Shown: positions 1-8,652 of the stretch, piece by piece | Layout: every line of letters starts with the position of its first letter | How positions within the stretch are numbered: position 1 is the stretch's first letter | Origin: Agarivorans albus | GTDB taxonomy: Bacteria > Pseudomonadota > Gammaproteobacteria > Enterobacterales > Celerinatantimonadaceae | DNA: 64,000 nt | Assembly: GCF_019670105.1 (NCBI RefSeq) | Contig: NZ_AP023032.1 | Location: 3,280,972 to 3,344,971 of the forward strand | Direction: 5' to 3' | The notes under the pieces: generated by a model | The model's database searches: none | Seen by the model: the letters and a program-made list of their open reading frames with translations, nothing else | What the model was told of the DNA's origin: nothing | Program-made: the position numbers and the translations under genes

Positions 1-336
1 GTCATCATTAACCACAATTGGCATGAACTGCGCTTATTTATGTGGGACTACGTAGGCATTGTTCGCACCAACAAACGCCTGCAGCGAGCAATGCGCCGTA
101 TTCACTTACTGCAGCAAGAAATTTTTGAGTATTACTCAAACTTTAAAGTGGGTAATAACTTGTTGGAGCTGCGTAATTTACTGCAAGTAGCAGAATTAAT
201 TGTTGGCTGTGCGATGCGCCGTCATGAAAGCCGCGGCCTTCATTACAACCTAGATTACCCAGATAAGTTGGATAAAATCAAACCAACCATTCTCGACCCC
301 AATACCTTCTATCAAGAAGAAGATAACGAAAGGTAA
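1..336 (+). CDS. nadB: L-aspartate oxidase, C-terminal part (5' end outside window)
   Basis: The frame is open from base 1 and ends at 336, giving the last 111 residues of NadB, the cytoplasmic FAD enzyme that oxidises L-aspartate to iminoaspartate in NAD synthesis. The visible part is the C-terminal helical domain, with the family-typical stretches [12 protein letters not shown] and [17 protein letters not shown]; the latter is the substrate-capping region. An ATG at 40 lies inside the gene and is not its start. The gene is followed at once by a strong intrinsic terminator. The catalytic FAD-binding domain cannot be seen, so integrity of the whole gene is unknown. Identification rests on family recognition and is confident. 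Confidence 0.93.
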   Translation, partial: VIINHNWHELRLFMWDYVGIVRTNKRLQRAMRRIHLLQQEIFEYYSNFKVGNNLLELRNLLQVAELIVGCAMRRHESRGLHYNLDYPDKLDKIKPTILDPNTFYQEEDNER

Positions 337-339
337 TTA

Positions 340-368
340 AAAAAGGCTTACATAGGTAAGCCTTTTTT
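340..368 (+). terminator. Intrinsic terminator after nadB
   Basis: A stem of about 12 bp (AAAAAGGCTTAC / GTAAGCCTTTTT) with a four-base loop, starting a few bases after the nadB stop and ending in a T run. The A-rich left side means it could also act on the leftward ygfX transcript, whose stop is at 389. Confidence 0.85.
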
Positions 369-388
369 GTAGCCATAAGTTTGCTTAG

Positions 389-787
389 TTAAAGGCTTAC
401 TTCCGCCTTAGGGAAATTAATCACAAAGCACAACTTGCGATAAATATGCTCTGGCAAGCTGTCGGCAAAAATCAGTTTACATTTAGGTACATCTTGCTCA
501 AATACAATCACCAAACAACAGCCAAATGCAACTCGAGAATAGCTTGACCATGTGCATTCAAGCTGTTCATCTTGTTGTTCAAAAACCATTTTGTCAGGGC
601 TGAAGTAGCCACTAGGCTGATAATGCCACCAATGAGAGACAAGCACTGCACTGGTTAACAGACAAAAAACTATAAGCGGAAATAACTGAGGAAAGAGGCT
701 TAAAACCAAGCCTTGGAAAAGCACACTCGCAGCTATCAAGTACAAGTAACTGCGCGAGCGATGAGCCGAAAAGTTACACTTTGACAC
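389..787 (-). CDS. ygfX: YgfX/CptA-type inner-membrane protein
   Basis: About 132 residues, close to the usual YgfX length. After a short basic N-terminus there are two adjacent hydrophobic segments (roughly residues 13-55), then a soluble tail rich in aromatic residues, as in YgfX. It follows sdhE and overlaps its end, the arrangement found in enterobacteria, where YgfX (CptA) is described as a membrane partner of SdhE and as a toxin-like inhibitor of cytoskeletal proteins. A longer frame opens at a TTG at 805. The GTG at 787 is preferred because the overlap with sdhE shrinks to 14 bases and the length fits the family. Sequence similarity to E. coli YgfX is weak to the eye, so position carries much of the call. 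Confidence 0.7.
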   Translation of the reverse strand: MSKCNFSAHRSRSYLYLIAASVLFQGLVLSLFPQLFPLIVFCLLTSAVLVSHWWHYQPSGYFSPDKMVFEQQDEQLECTWSSYSRVAFGCCLVIVFEQDVPKCKLIFADSLPEHIYRKLCFVINFPKAEVSL

Positions 788-1019
788 GCTTAAGGATATG
801 CTCAACCATGGCCGCTAACGGTGCATCTTCACATTCTTTATGGCCCATAAACCAAGCAAATAAATCAGGATCGTCACAAGCTAGTAAACGTTTAAAGGTA
901 AGCTTTTGCTCGTCGCTTAGTTCATCGTAGGCTTCATCAACAAAGGGCATAAACAAAACATCTAGCTCTAACATCCCACGACGGCAAGCCCATTTTAAAC
1001 GTGATTTATTTTCCTGCAT
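774..1019 (-). CDS. sdhE: FAD assembly factor SdhE (CptB/YgfY)
   Basis: An 81-residue protein matching SdhE, which promotes covalent attachment of FAD to succinate dehydrogenase and fumarate reductase flavoprotein subunits. The hallmark RGxxE motif is present as RGMLE near residue 14, within CRRGMLELDVLFMPF, and the later LLACDDPDLFAWFMGH block is also typical. An ATG at 1037 would add six residues. The ATG at 1019 is preferred because AAGGA lies five bases upstream of it. The gene is divergent from ygfZ, as in E. coli, and overlaps ygfX. Confidence 0.93.
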   Translation of the reverse strand: MQENKSRLKWACRRGMLELDVLFMPFVDEAYDELSDEQKLTFKRLLACDDPDLFAWFMGHKECEDAPLAAMVEHILKRVKV

Positions 1020-1174
1020 GTTGTTCCTTGTAGACATGAGTTACACTGGTCAGCATCAACTTATTTCGACTAAAAGCCTTATAAGTAGTGCTGTAAAAGT
1101 ATTGACGAAGATACCATTTCAACAACAAAATTACACCCTTATAAGCTTGACTTAGCTCTCAACGGAAGCCGACT

Positions 1175-2119
1175 ATGTCTCAACAAACTTTATGTACTCT
1201 TCCTCCATTATTGGTTCAACCTTTGGATCAATGGCACCTAGTTAGAGTAAGTGGCGAAGACGCCCAAAGTTATTTACAAGGCCAACTTAGCTGCGATGTA
1301 AATAGCCTGTTACCGGGCCAACAAAGCTTGGCTGCTCACTGTGACCCTACCGGAAAAATGTGGTCGGTATTACGTCTACTGCGCTTGGAGCAAGACTACC
1401 TTTACTTGCAACCAGCATCTTTAGCAGAGTCACAATTAAAAGAACTGAAAAAGTATGCGGTGTTTTCAAAGGTAAATATCGAAACCGAATCCACATTACA
1501 TACAGTAGCGGTAATGGGAGCCGAAGCGCCTCACTATATTGCCGAGCAATTTGGTGAAGAAATTGCCAGCCATGGCGGCCTAATTGAGCAAGGTATTTGT
1601 GTACATATTGATGGCCCGAAACGCCGCTACTTGGTGATCACAGAAGATAACAATTGGGGGGCAGATGCTCCTAACAGTGATCTTGATGCCAATGAGCTTT
1701 GGCGTGCCCTGCAGATTGTTTCTGGTTTACCCACCATTGAACAGGCAACTCAGCAGCAATTTATTCCTCAAGCGCTTAACTTGCAGCATTTAAACGCCTT
1801 AAGTTTTTCTAAGGGCTGTTATACCGGCCAAGAAACCATTGCTCGAGCCAAGTATCGCGGGGCAAATAAACGCGCTTCGTTACGTTTAGCAGGTCACGGT
1901 GCTACATTGCCTAAAGCTGGAGATAGACTAGAACAGCAAATGGGTGACAACTGGCGCGGCAAAGGTACAGTATTGCAAGCAGTTCAGTTAGAACCGGGTT
2001 ACGTAGAGCTATTGGCAGTGCTAAACAACGATACCGATGCAGAAGCTAAGTTTCGCTTAGCAGGCGATGAGCAAAGCTTGTATACCATCGCTCAACTGCC
2101 CTACAGCTTAGTAGACTAA
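1175..2119 (+). CDS. ygfZ: tRNA-modifying / Fe-S cluster maintenance protein YgfZ
   Basis: A 314-residue folate-binding protein of the GcvT-like family. YgfZ supports the activity of certain iron-sulfur enzymes, including the tRNA thiomethylase MiaB. The diagnostic motif KGCYTGQE is at residues 213-220 and contains the conserved reactive cysteine. The N-terminal half carries the VSGEDAQSYLQGQLSCDV block seen in COG0354 proteins. The length is slightly below that of E. coli YgfZ. A GGAA sequence precedes the start. The gene is divergent from sdhE, as in enterobacteria, and is followed 34 bases later by a DUF1289 gene that is probably co-transcribed. Confidence 0.93.
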   Translation: MSQQTLCTLPPLLVQPLDQWHLVRVSGEDAQSYLQGQLSCDVNSLLPGQQSLAAHCDPTGKMWSVLRLLRLEQDYLYLQPASLAESQLKELKKYAVFSKVNIETESTLHTVAVMGAEAPHYIAEQFGEEIASHGGLIEQGICVHIDGPKRRYLVITEDNNWGADAPNSDLDANELWRALQIVSGLPTIEQATQQQFIPQALNLQHLNALSFSKGCYTGQETIARAKYRGANKRASLRLAGHGATLPKAGDRLEQQMGDNWRGKGTVLQAVQLEPGYVELLAVLNNDTDAEAKFRLAGDEQSLYTIAQLPYSLVD

Positions 2120-2153
2120 ACTAGTATTAAGCGCCTGTAGAGATTGCCTAGCC

Positions 2154-2366
2154 ATGGAATTACACAAACTTATTGATTCGCCCTGTATTAGGCAATGCAC
2201 CCTTGACGGTGATGATGTTTGTGTTGGCTGCTTTCGCCACCTCGATGAGATTTGCGCTTGGAGTGGTTCTGACAATGCATCTCGAAAAGCGATTTTGCAG
2301 CGCTGTGAACAACGCCGAAAACTAGCGCCACAATGGCAATTTAACCACAGTATTGTTAAGCGCTAG
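2154..2366 (+). CDS. DUF1289 small cysteine protein
   Basis: Seventy residues of the DUF1289 family. Four cysteines sit in the pattern C-x3-C-x8-C-x2-C (SPCIRQC...VCVGC), followed by a conserved aromatic-acidic stretch ending in a Trp, which is the family signature; it may bind a metal or cluster. Function is not established. It lies 34 bases after ygfZ on the same strand and ends just before a strong terminator, so a ygfZ-DUF1289 operon is likely. Its ribosome-binding site is weak, which would suit translational dependence on ygfZ. Confidence 0.85.
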   Translation: MELHKLIDSPCIRQCTLDGDDVCVGCFRHLDEICAWSGSDNASRKAILQRCEQRRKLAPQWQFNHSIVKR

Positions 2367-2385
2367 AAAGCCATACTTTAGATAC

Positions 2386-2419
2386 AAAAAAGCCGCAGAA
2401 CATAGCTCTGCGGCTTTTA
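2386..2419. terminator. Bidirectional terminator between DUF1289 gene and pstB
   Basis: A 12-bp perfect stem (AAAAGCCGCAGA / TCTGCGGCTTTT) with a seven-base loop and A/T runs on both sides, between two convergent genes. It should stop transcripts from both directions. Confidence 0.9.
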
Positions 2420-2435
2420 TTTAATTGTCTAATAC

Positions 2436-3185
2436 TTAACCAAAATCGCCATTCACGTAACCGCGAGTTCGCTCATCCACTGGCGCATTGAATACTTGGT
2501 CGGTATCGCCATGCTCAACCAACTCGCCCATCCAAAAGAAGGCGGTTTTATCTGAAATACGCTTAGCTTGAGCCATTGAGTGCGTCACAATCACAATAGT
2601 GAACTTTTTACGCAACTCGTCCATCAACTCTTCAATCTTGTGAGTAGCAATAGGATCTAAGGCACTGGTTGGCTCATCCATCAAAATCACGTCTGGTTGA
2701 ATCGCAATGGTGCGCGCAATACACAGGCGCTGTTGTTGTCCACCAGATAAACCAAAAGCAGGGCTATTTAAACGGTCACTCACTTCATCCCATAAAGCAG
2801 CGCTGCGTAGCGCTGTCTCTACCGTTTCATCTAGAATTTTTTTATTGCGAATACCTTGAGCTTTTAAGCCGTAGGCTACATTTTCATAAATGCTCATTGG
2901 GAAAGGGTTCGCTTTTTGGAATACCATGCCCACCTTCATCCGAAGCGCTGCTACATTGCGATCTTGATAAATGTCTTTGCCTTCGAGCTTTACGTCACCT
3001 TTAATGGTTACGTTCTCAATTAAATCGTTCATACGATTTAACGTTCGCAATAACGTAGATTTACCACAGCCAGAAGGGCCAATTAACGCAGTAACTTTCT
3101 TTTCAGGGATCGGTAAGTTAATCCCTTTAAGGGCGTGAGTGTCACCGTAATGTAGGTCTAGTTGGTTAACGTCAAACTTATTCAT
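2436..3185 (-). CDS. pstB: Phosphate ABC transporter ATP-binding protein PstB
   Basis: A 249-residue ABC ATPase that powers high-affinity phosphate import. Walker A (GPSGCGKST) is at residues 36-44, followed by the signature LSGGQQQR and Walker B with [13 protein letters not shown], then the switch histidine in VTHSM. The length is normal for PstB. It is the last gene of pstSCAB, nine bases after pstA. No phoU follows: the next gene downstream is convergent, with a terminator between. PhoU, if present, must be encoded elsewhere. Confidence 0.97.
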   Translation of the reverse strand: MNKFDVNQLDLHYGDTHALKGINLPIPEKKVTALIGPSGCGKSTLLRTLNRMNDLIENVTIKGDVKLEGKDIYQDRNVAALRMKVGMVFQKANPFPMSIYENVAYGLKAQGIRNKKILDETVETALRSAALWDEVSDRLNSPAFGLSGGQQQRLCIARTIAIQPDVILMDEPTSALDPIATHKIEELMDELRKKFTIVIVTHSMAQAKRISDKTAFFWMGELVEHGDTDQVFNAPVDERTRGYVNGDFG

Positions 3186-3194
3186 ATCAATCTC

Positions 3195-4037
3195 TTAGTA
3201 AGAAGCTTTGTTGAATCGGCTAGCGATCAGCTTAGTTGTTAGGTTAATAAGCAGTACTAAAACAATTAGCACTGTTGCAGTTGCATAAGCCTGATTCCAT
3301 TCATGAACAGTGAACAATTCTTGAGTTAATTTGTATAAATGAACCGTTAAAGTTCGGCCTGAATCCATCACTGATTCAGGGATGCGAGTTACCATACCCG
3401 CGGTTAAGAATACCGGTGCAGATTCACCAATAATTCGACCGGTACTTAAGATAACTGCAGTAACAATGCCCGGCATTGCCGATGGTAGTACCACACGCCA
3501 AATGGTGTAAATACGTGAGCTTCCCAAACCATAAGAGGCTTCGCGATAAGCTTGAGGCACCGCAATTAGTGCTTCTTCGGTAGTACGAATAATCACTGGC
3601 AAAATCAAAATAGCTAGCGTTAAGGCGCCCGACAAAATAGAGAACCCCAAACCTAAAGTAACTACAAAGAAGGTCATACCAAACAAACCGTAAATGATCG
3701 ACGGTATGCCCGCTAGCGACTCAGTACAGAAGCGAATAACCTTAACTAATTTACTACCTGGCTTTGCATATTCGGTCAGGTATAAAGCGGTCATAATGCC
3801 AATAGGTGCGGCAATTGCGATAGACAATCCAACCATGTAAATGGTTGAAACAATCATCGAGAAAATACCCGAGGTTTTGCCAACGGTTGTATAAGCAGAG
3901 CTAATAAACTCCCAGCTAACATGGCTTAAGCCGTTGCTTAAAATATGCCAAAGCATCCAAACCAAGAATAAAATAGTCATGCCGGCTCCGCCCCAAATAA
4001 GGCTAAGCGCAATTCTGTCTTCAATACGGCGGCGCAT
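3195..4037 (-). CDS. pstA: Phosphate ABC transporter permease PstA
   Basis: A 280-residue inner-membrane permease with about six predicted membrane segments and the permease EAA-like loop (EALIAVPQAYREASYGLG). It pairs with PstC to form the phosphate channel. Its ATG shares one base with the pstC stop codon (TAATG), indicating translational coupling. The length matches the PstA family. Confidence 0.96.
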   Translation of the reverse strand: MRRRIEDRIALSLIWGGAGMTILFLVWMLWHILSNGLSHVSWEFISSAYTTVGKTSGIFSMIVSTIYMVGLSIAIAAPIGIMTALYLTEYAKPGSKLVKVIRFCTESLAGIPSIIYGLFGMTFFVVTLGLGFSILSGALTLAILILPVIIRTTEEALIAVPQAYREASYGLGSSRIYTIWRVVLPSAMPGIVTAVILSTGRIIGESAPVFLTAGMVTRIPESVMDSGRTLTVHLYKLTQELFTVHEWNQAYATATVLIVLVLLINLTTKLIASRFNKASY

Positions 4038-4972
4038 TACTTCACCCTCTTACGATTTAATACCACTAAGCTGGTATTCAAAATCATCACAAATACCAAT
4101 AAAACAATACCCGTTGAATACAAAGAGCTAGCGTGAATGCCAGTCGCATACGACATCTCTAATGCAATGTTGGCGGTAAGCGAACGGGCTGAATCTAACA
4201 ATGAACCAGGCATAGCCGTTGAGTTACCCATCACCATAATAATTGCCATGGTTTCCCCAACTGCGCGAGCCACACCCAGCACTACGCCTGCCAAAATCCC
4301 CGAGCGAGCAGCTGGCAACATCACCTTGAAAATGGTGAACATGGGTGAAGCACCCAATGCGTATGAGCCTTCTTTATAGGTACGAGGGATAGCGCGAATA
4401 GACGTTTCTGCAATAGTGATTACGGTAGGTAAAATCATCACCGCCAAAACAATGATAGCAGCTAACAAAGTACTACCAGCTGGAACATTAAACGTTGATT
4501 CAATTGCCGGAACAATAATAACCAAACCAAAGAAACCATATACTACCGACGGAATGCCAGCTAGTAGCTCTACGGCAGGGCGAATGATATTTGCCAACCA
4601 TTTCGGCGCAACTTCAGCTAAGAATATTGCCGTTAGTAAGGCTACTGGCACGCCAATAACTACCGCACCTAAGGCCGATACCACCGACGCAACAATCATC
4701 GCGCCAATGCCATATAACGCTGGCGGATACCAATCTACACCAAGTAAGAAGTTGGTTAATCCAGCAAACTGAATGGCCGGTAAGCCCTCAAGCACCAAGA
4801 AGTAGCCAATAGTCGCTACCGATAGCACACCAATCAGAGCGCTCAGCAAAAACAGCAAGTTAAAGAAACGACCAACCCAGTCGACCTTTTGGGAAGACTG
4901 GCTAAGCGCTTCTAATAGCGCAGAATTTTTCAACTCAAATTCTTGAGTTGGAGCAGCAATCGTTTGATTCAT
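4037..4972 (-). CDS. pstC: Phosphate ABC transporter permease PstC
   Basis: A 311-residue inner-membrane permease with six or more membrane segments and the cytoplasmic loop TSIRAIPRTYKEGSYALG that contacts the ATPase. It follows pstS across a 77-base spacer carrying a hairpin, and its stop overlaps the pstA start. Several plus-strand open frames inside it (for example 4416-4772) are antisense shadows. Confidence 0.96.
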   Translation of the reverse strand: MNQTIAAPTQEFELKNSALLEALSQSSQKVDWVGRFFNLLFLLSALIGVLSVATIGYFLVLEGLPAIQFAGLTNFLLGVDWYPPALYGIGAMIVASVVSALGAVVIGVPVALLTAIFLAEVAPKWLANIIRPAVELLAGIPSVVYGFFGLVIIVPAIESTFNVPAGSTLLAAIIVLAVMILPTVITIAETSIRAIPRTYKEGSYALGASPMFTIFKVMLPAARSGILAGVVLGVARAVGETMAIIMVMGNSTAMPGSLLDSARSLTANIALEMSYATGIHASSLYSTGIVLLVFVMILNTSLVVLNRKRVK

Positions 4973-5002
4973 TTTAAAATTATTCCAAAATCAACGTACA
5001 AC

Positions 5003-5028
5003 AAAGAGGCATTAAACAATGCCTCTTT
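5003..5028 (-). terminator. Hairpin between pstS and pstC (partial terminator or mRNA stabiliser)
   Basis: A stem of AAAGAGGCATT / AATGCCTCTTT with a four-base loop lies in the pstS-pstC spacer, followed leftward by a short GTTGT tail rather than a long T run. In binding-protein transporter operons such hairpins commonly reduce downstream expression or protect the upstream message, so that the binding protein is made in excess. That role is inferred here. Confidence 0.7.
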
Positions 5029-5049
5029 TCTTCGTTCCAAATGGGAAGC

Positions 5050-5865
5050 TTAATTAACTTCGATGTAGCCTTCTTCAGCAACAATCGCTTGACCATCAGT
5101 ACCCATAATGAAATCTAGGAACTGTTGAGCTTCAGGAGCAGGCTGGTTGTTCACCAACAATACGAATGGACGTGCAATGCCGTAAGAGCCAGATTTGATG
5201 TTGTCTTTAGTCGCTGCTGCACCTTCAATAGATACTGCTGCTAAAGAGTCATCAACCGAACCTAAAGAGATGAAACCAATAGCGTAAGGGTTGTTAGCCA
5301 CTAAAGTTTTAATTGCACCATTACCACTAGCAACCTGTGCACGTGGAGAGATAGCTGTAACAGTTACATCGTTGATTTTACGAGTTAGACCCATAATGTC
5401 TTCAAATGCACCACGAGTACCTGAACCTACTTCGCGAGTAACTGCAACGATAGGTTGGTCAGCGCCACCTACTTCTTTCCAGTTATTAATCTCACCCATG
5501 TAGATTTTTTTAACCTGCTCAATGCTTAAGTCTTTTATCTCATTAGCATTGTTTACAGCTACTGCAATTCCGTCCATTGCCATAACAATTTCTTGAGTTA
5601 CTTCATTCTTTTCAGAATCTTTAACATCACGAGAAGACATACCAATCATGCTAGTGCCTTCTTTAGCAGCACGAATACCTGCAGAAGAACCAGTACTTTG
5701 AACTTCAACAACGTCATGCTGAGTTGCTTGGTATTTTTCAGCTAATACTTCCATGATTCCTGATACCGAAGTAGAACCAGAAACGGTAACAGTGTTACTT
5801 GCAAACGCGCTAGTAGCAAACAACATAGAAGCAGCACTTAATGCCGTGATTAACTTGGTTTTCAT
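5050..5865 (-). CDS. pstS: Periplasmic phosphate-binding protein PstS
   Basis: About 271 residues: a signal peptide (MKTKLITALSAASMLFATSAFA), then a PstS-type binding fold with the phosphate-loop segments SGSTSV, SSAGIRAAKEGTSMIGMSSR and REVGSGTRGAFE. It captures phosphate and delivers it to PstCA. The frame extends ten residues further upstream, but the ATG at 5865 is preceded by AGAGAA at good spacing and begins a clean signal peptide. A Pho box lies about 70 bases upstream. This is the shorter PstS type common in Vibrio and relatives. Confidence 0.95.
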   Translation of the reverse strand: MKTKLITALSAASMLFATSAFASNTVTVSGSTSVSGIMEVLAEKYQATQHDVVEVQSTGSSAGIRAAKEGTSMIGMSSRDVKDSEKNEVTQEIVMAMDGIAVAVNNANEIKDLSIEQVKKIYMGEINNWKEVGGADQPIVAVTREVGSGTRGAFEDIMGLTRKINDVTVTAISPRAQVASGNGAIKTLVANNPYAIGFISLGSVDDSLAAVSIEGAAATKDNIKSGSYGIARPFVLLVNNQPAPEAQQFLDFIMGTDGQAIVAEEGYIEVN

Positions 5866-5934
5866 AACATTTCTCTTTGCAATTAAAAATAACAATCAAT
5901 TTGTCTAAGTCGGGATGCATTGAAACAATCAAAT

Positions 5935-5952
5935 ATGACAGATAGATTACAA
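5935..5952 (-). promoter_or_regulatory. Pho box upstream of pstS
   Basis: On the minus strand the sequence TTGTAATCTATCTGTCAT has two 7-base PhoB half-sites (TTGTAAT and a perfect CTGTCAT) separated by four bases, the canonical Pho box layout, about 70 bases before the pstS start. This supports PhoB activation under phosphate limitation. Confidence 0.8.
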
Positions 5953-6047
5953 AAAGAATTAATAGGAGATTTTTTGGATTTATTCTGGAGTTTTTATTTG
6001 GATTTTATATTTAAAGCGGTTTTTATGACTAAAATTTAACAAAGAAA

Positions 6048-6077
6048 AGGGCGAACACAGCATTAGCAGTTCGCCCT
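6048..6077 (-). terminator. Terminator of the DUF882 gene
   Basis: A nine-bp stem (AGGGCGAAC / GTTCGCCCT) with a 12-base loop, just past the stop of the minus-strand gene ending at 6083 and followed leftward by TTTTCTTTG. It separates that gene from the pstS promoter. Confidence 0.8.
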
Positions 6078-6082
6078 AAGTA

Positions 6083-6649
6083 TTAAGACCCGCGCCAGCT
6101 GCGCACCCTTCCGGTATCTAAGTGGATAAAACCACTAGCAGGATAATAGCCCACACCACCTAGTTTTAAATCAAGCGCATGTTGGTGAACCTTAGCTAGA
6201 GATTGCCCCTTAACTCGCAGATCCACAGCTTGTCCGGTCATATGGAAGCTTTTTCTGGCAACCCCACCACCATTTTTACGCAACATCTCATTGGTTGCTG
6301 GTGAACGATAGCCAGAAATAATGTCAAAATGCACCTCTCCGCCCAAGCGATCCTGCAGCAAGGCCATTTGCATATATAAGGCCTTATCCATTTCGGTGGC
6401 TTCATTACGTCTAAAATCACGTAACAATTGGTCCAACTGCCCTACTTCCTTGTCTTGAAACTCACCACTTTTCCAAAAACATACCTCACAGCTTTCGTTG
6501 GTATGTAAATTGGTCATGCTTAGAAAGCGCTCTCCTGGCAATTCCCTCGCAATACTAGAACTCGCATAGCTTTTTGGTATTCCAAGACCGACTAACCCAG
6601 CGCCTAACCCTAACAACAACGACCGCCGTTTTATATTTCGGTCTAACAT
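6083..6649 (-). CDS. DUF882/YcbK-like M15-type peptidase, Tat-exported
   Basis: About 188 residues. The N-terminus has a twin-arginine signal (KRRSLLLGLG then a hydrophobic run), implying folded export. The rest matches the peptidase M15A/DUF882 family: SGYRSPATN, SFHMTGQAVDLRV and GVGYYPASGFIHLDTG give the His/Asp/His zinc-binding set of D-Ala-D-Ala-type peptidases. E. coli YcbK (MepK) cleaves 3-3 peptidoglycan cross-links. The gene lies just downstream of an L,D-transpeptidase gene, as ycbB-ycbK do in E. coli, fitting making and cutting of the same bond. Start: GTG (6655) and ATG (6649) compete; the ATG is chosen. Confidence 0.85.
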   Translation of the reverse strand: MLDRNIKRRSLLLGLGAGLVGLGIPKSYASSSIARELPGERFLSMTNLHTNESCEVCFWKSGEFQDKEVGQLDQLLRDFRRNEATEMDKALYMQMALLQDRLGGEVHFDIISGYRSPATNEMLRKNGGGVARKSFHMTGQAVDLRVKGQSLAKVHQHALDLKLGGVGYYPASGFIHLDTGRVRSWRGS

Positions 6650-6803
6650 CAACACTCACTCCAAATGGATCAAAAAACAATCAATTTGGAGAAAAATACC
6701 GACAAACAGCCTAAAAAGCAAACAAAGCACTAGGCTTTAGTCATACCATTTGGAAAAGGATCGTTTACAGATACCAGCTAGTAGTTTGTTTAAACTAGAT
6801 TTT

Positions 6804-8543
6804 CTAGCTCGCTAAAAAAGAATCAACAGAGGCAAAATTATAAATATCTTTTCGATAATGTAGCCCACCACTACCATCAAACCACGAGGTAAAATACACC
6901 AAGTAAACGGGTACTTTTTGTTTCAATGGAACCCATTTAGGCTCACCTTTAGCAATCAAACGCTGTTTATATTGTTCGCTATAACCCGCCTGTTTGAGCA
7001 AAGTCTCTGCTAGGTAATCAGCTGCTTCAACCCGCACGCAGCCGGAGCTAAAAGCCCGCTGTTGTTCAGAAAACAGTTCCGGTGAAGAAGTATCATGTAA
7101 ATAAACTGCAAACTGATTATCAAAATGAAACTTATAAGCACCTAGTGCGTTACCAGGCCCAGGGCGCTGGCGCATACGATAAGGAAAAGCGCCAGTGTCT
7201 TTAACTCGTGTCCAATCAATTTGTTCACTAGGCACGGCTTGCCCCTGATAGTCAAACAACTCAAAACGTTGCTGGTCAACGTAGGCAGGGTCACGACGCA
7301 GCTTAGGGATAATATCTTTACGAACAATGGTTCTTGGCACGTTCCAATAAGGGTTTATCACCACACTACTTATTTCACTCACCAATAAAGGCGTAGCTCG
7401 AGAAGCTCTGCCAACTACCACTTTTGATTGAAAAACCTCGCTGTCTTTATCTAGATAAGTCATCTGGTAAGCTGGCACATTAACCATAATACGCTGTTGG
7501 TTAGAGCTGAGCATAAAGCGCTCGAGTAACTGCTTACGCAGTAAATTTCTGGCCAACATTTTAGAGCGATTCACTGGCTTAAAGTTTAGCCAATACAGCG
7601 TATCGCTCCCGACTATGCCATCAGCCTTTAAACCATGTTGCGTTTGGAAACGCTTTAACGCAATTACAGTGTCTGCGTCCATAGTAGCTAATTGCAAATC
7701 AGCAAACTGATTAGCGATATCAAACTCAGCAAGACGCTGGCGAATTAAGGGCACCCGCCAATCGCGGCTGTTTAAACTAATCAGCGGTCCACTTGCAATA
7801 TTCACTTGTTGTTTTCGCTGCTGTTGCACATTTAACCAATGCAAAATCTGCTGACGATAACGCAAACGCTCAATATTCAGTTCACCGCGCATACTACTTA
7901 ACTGCTGATACAAATCTGCTCGGCTTAAGTGAGCCAACCACGGTTCATCAATTAGTATCACCAGGGGCGTAGCTGTAATGTTGTTTAAGGCCATACTTTG
8001 GGCATAATCTAAACGCATTAATTGCTGGCAAAATGCCATTAAGCCCAAAAAGGCATCGGTATATAAGGCTTCCCACTGGGGGTTATCGTTATTTATCGCA
8101 TTTATTTGCGCCAGCCAATCACTTAACTGTTTTGGCCCCCCCGCTAAACTAAACTCCAGCAACATCCACTGCAGTTGGTCACGGGTATTTCTCGCCTGGG
8201 GGTATCCATACCAAAGTGAATCGGGATGAAAATATTGAATGGATTGTTGAAGATCTGGATAACGAACTTGGTAGTCTTCTGCCTTAAGCACCAAGGCTGA
8301 CTCTCTACTCGCTTGAACTGGCCAACTTAAGCGACTTAATAAGCGCTCTCCTACACCTAATTCACTATTTGGAGAAGTATCTAAACCCTTAATAGCCGAT
8401 TGCGAATTGTCAGTATCAAGATGAGTTTGATTGGCTTGTTTAAACACATTACTGGCTTGCTCGTTAGGCCCAAGCAAGCTTACCGCTGCATGAACATGCA
8501 AACTAAAACAACTTACAAAAATGCCCAACAACAACCTGCTCAC
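6804..8543 (-). CDS. ldtD: L,D-transpeptidase (LdtD/YcbB type)
   Basis: A 579-residue protein with an N-terminal signal peptide, a YcbB-type scaffold, a peptidoglycan-binding helix block (MDADTVIALKRFQTQHGLKADG) and a C-terminal YkuD domain. The catalytic motif is SSGCVRV with the nucleophile at about Cys502. It forms 3-3 cross-links in periplasmic peptidoglycan. The start is a GTG with GGAG six bases upstream. It precedes the DUF882 peptidase gene on the same strand, 154 bases apart. The length is typical of YcbB proteins. Confidence 0.92.
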   Translation of the reverse strand: MSRLLLGIFVSCFSLHVHAAVSLLGPNEQASNVFKQANQTHLDTDNSQSAIKGLDTSPNSELGVGERLLSRLSWPVQASRESALVLKAEDYQVRYPDLQQSIQYFHPDSLWYGYPQARNTRDQLQWMLLEFSLAGGPKQLSDWLAQINAINNDNPQWEALYTDAFLGLMAFCQQLMRLDYAQSMALNNITATPLVILIDEPWLAHLSRADLYQQLSSMRGELNIERLRYRQQILHWLNVQQQRKQQVNIASGPLISLNSRDWRVPLIRQRLAEFDIANQFADLQLATMDADTVIALKRFQTQHGLKADGIVGSDTLYWLNFKPVNRSKMLARNLLRKQLLERFMLSSNQQRIMVNVPAYQMTYLDKDSEVFQSKVVVGRASRATPLLVSEISSVVINPYWNVPRTIVRKDIIPKLRRDPAYVDQQRFELFDYQGQAVPSEQIDWTRVKDTGAFPYRMRQRPGPGNALGAYKFHFDNQFAVYLHDTSSPELFSEQQRAFSSGCVRVEAADYLAETLLKQAGYSEQYKQRLIAKGEPKWVPLKQKVPVYLVYFTSWFDGSGGLHYRKDIYNFASVDSFLAS

Positions 8544-8652
8544 TGGCTACTCCAACACCAAACAACACCCTTTAAGCTTAGTGTCTAACTGGTATTGGCA
8601 GCACAAAAAAACATGACAATTTTATGTCACAATTTTAAGTTGTTGAGATCAT

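Noticed and set aside
4416-4772. A 118-codon plus-strand frame across pstC
   Set aside because: Fully contained in pstC on the other strand, low-complexity Thr/Ala-rich product, no ribosome-binding site.
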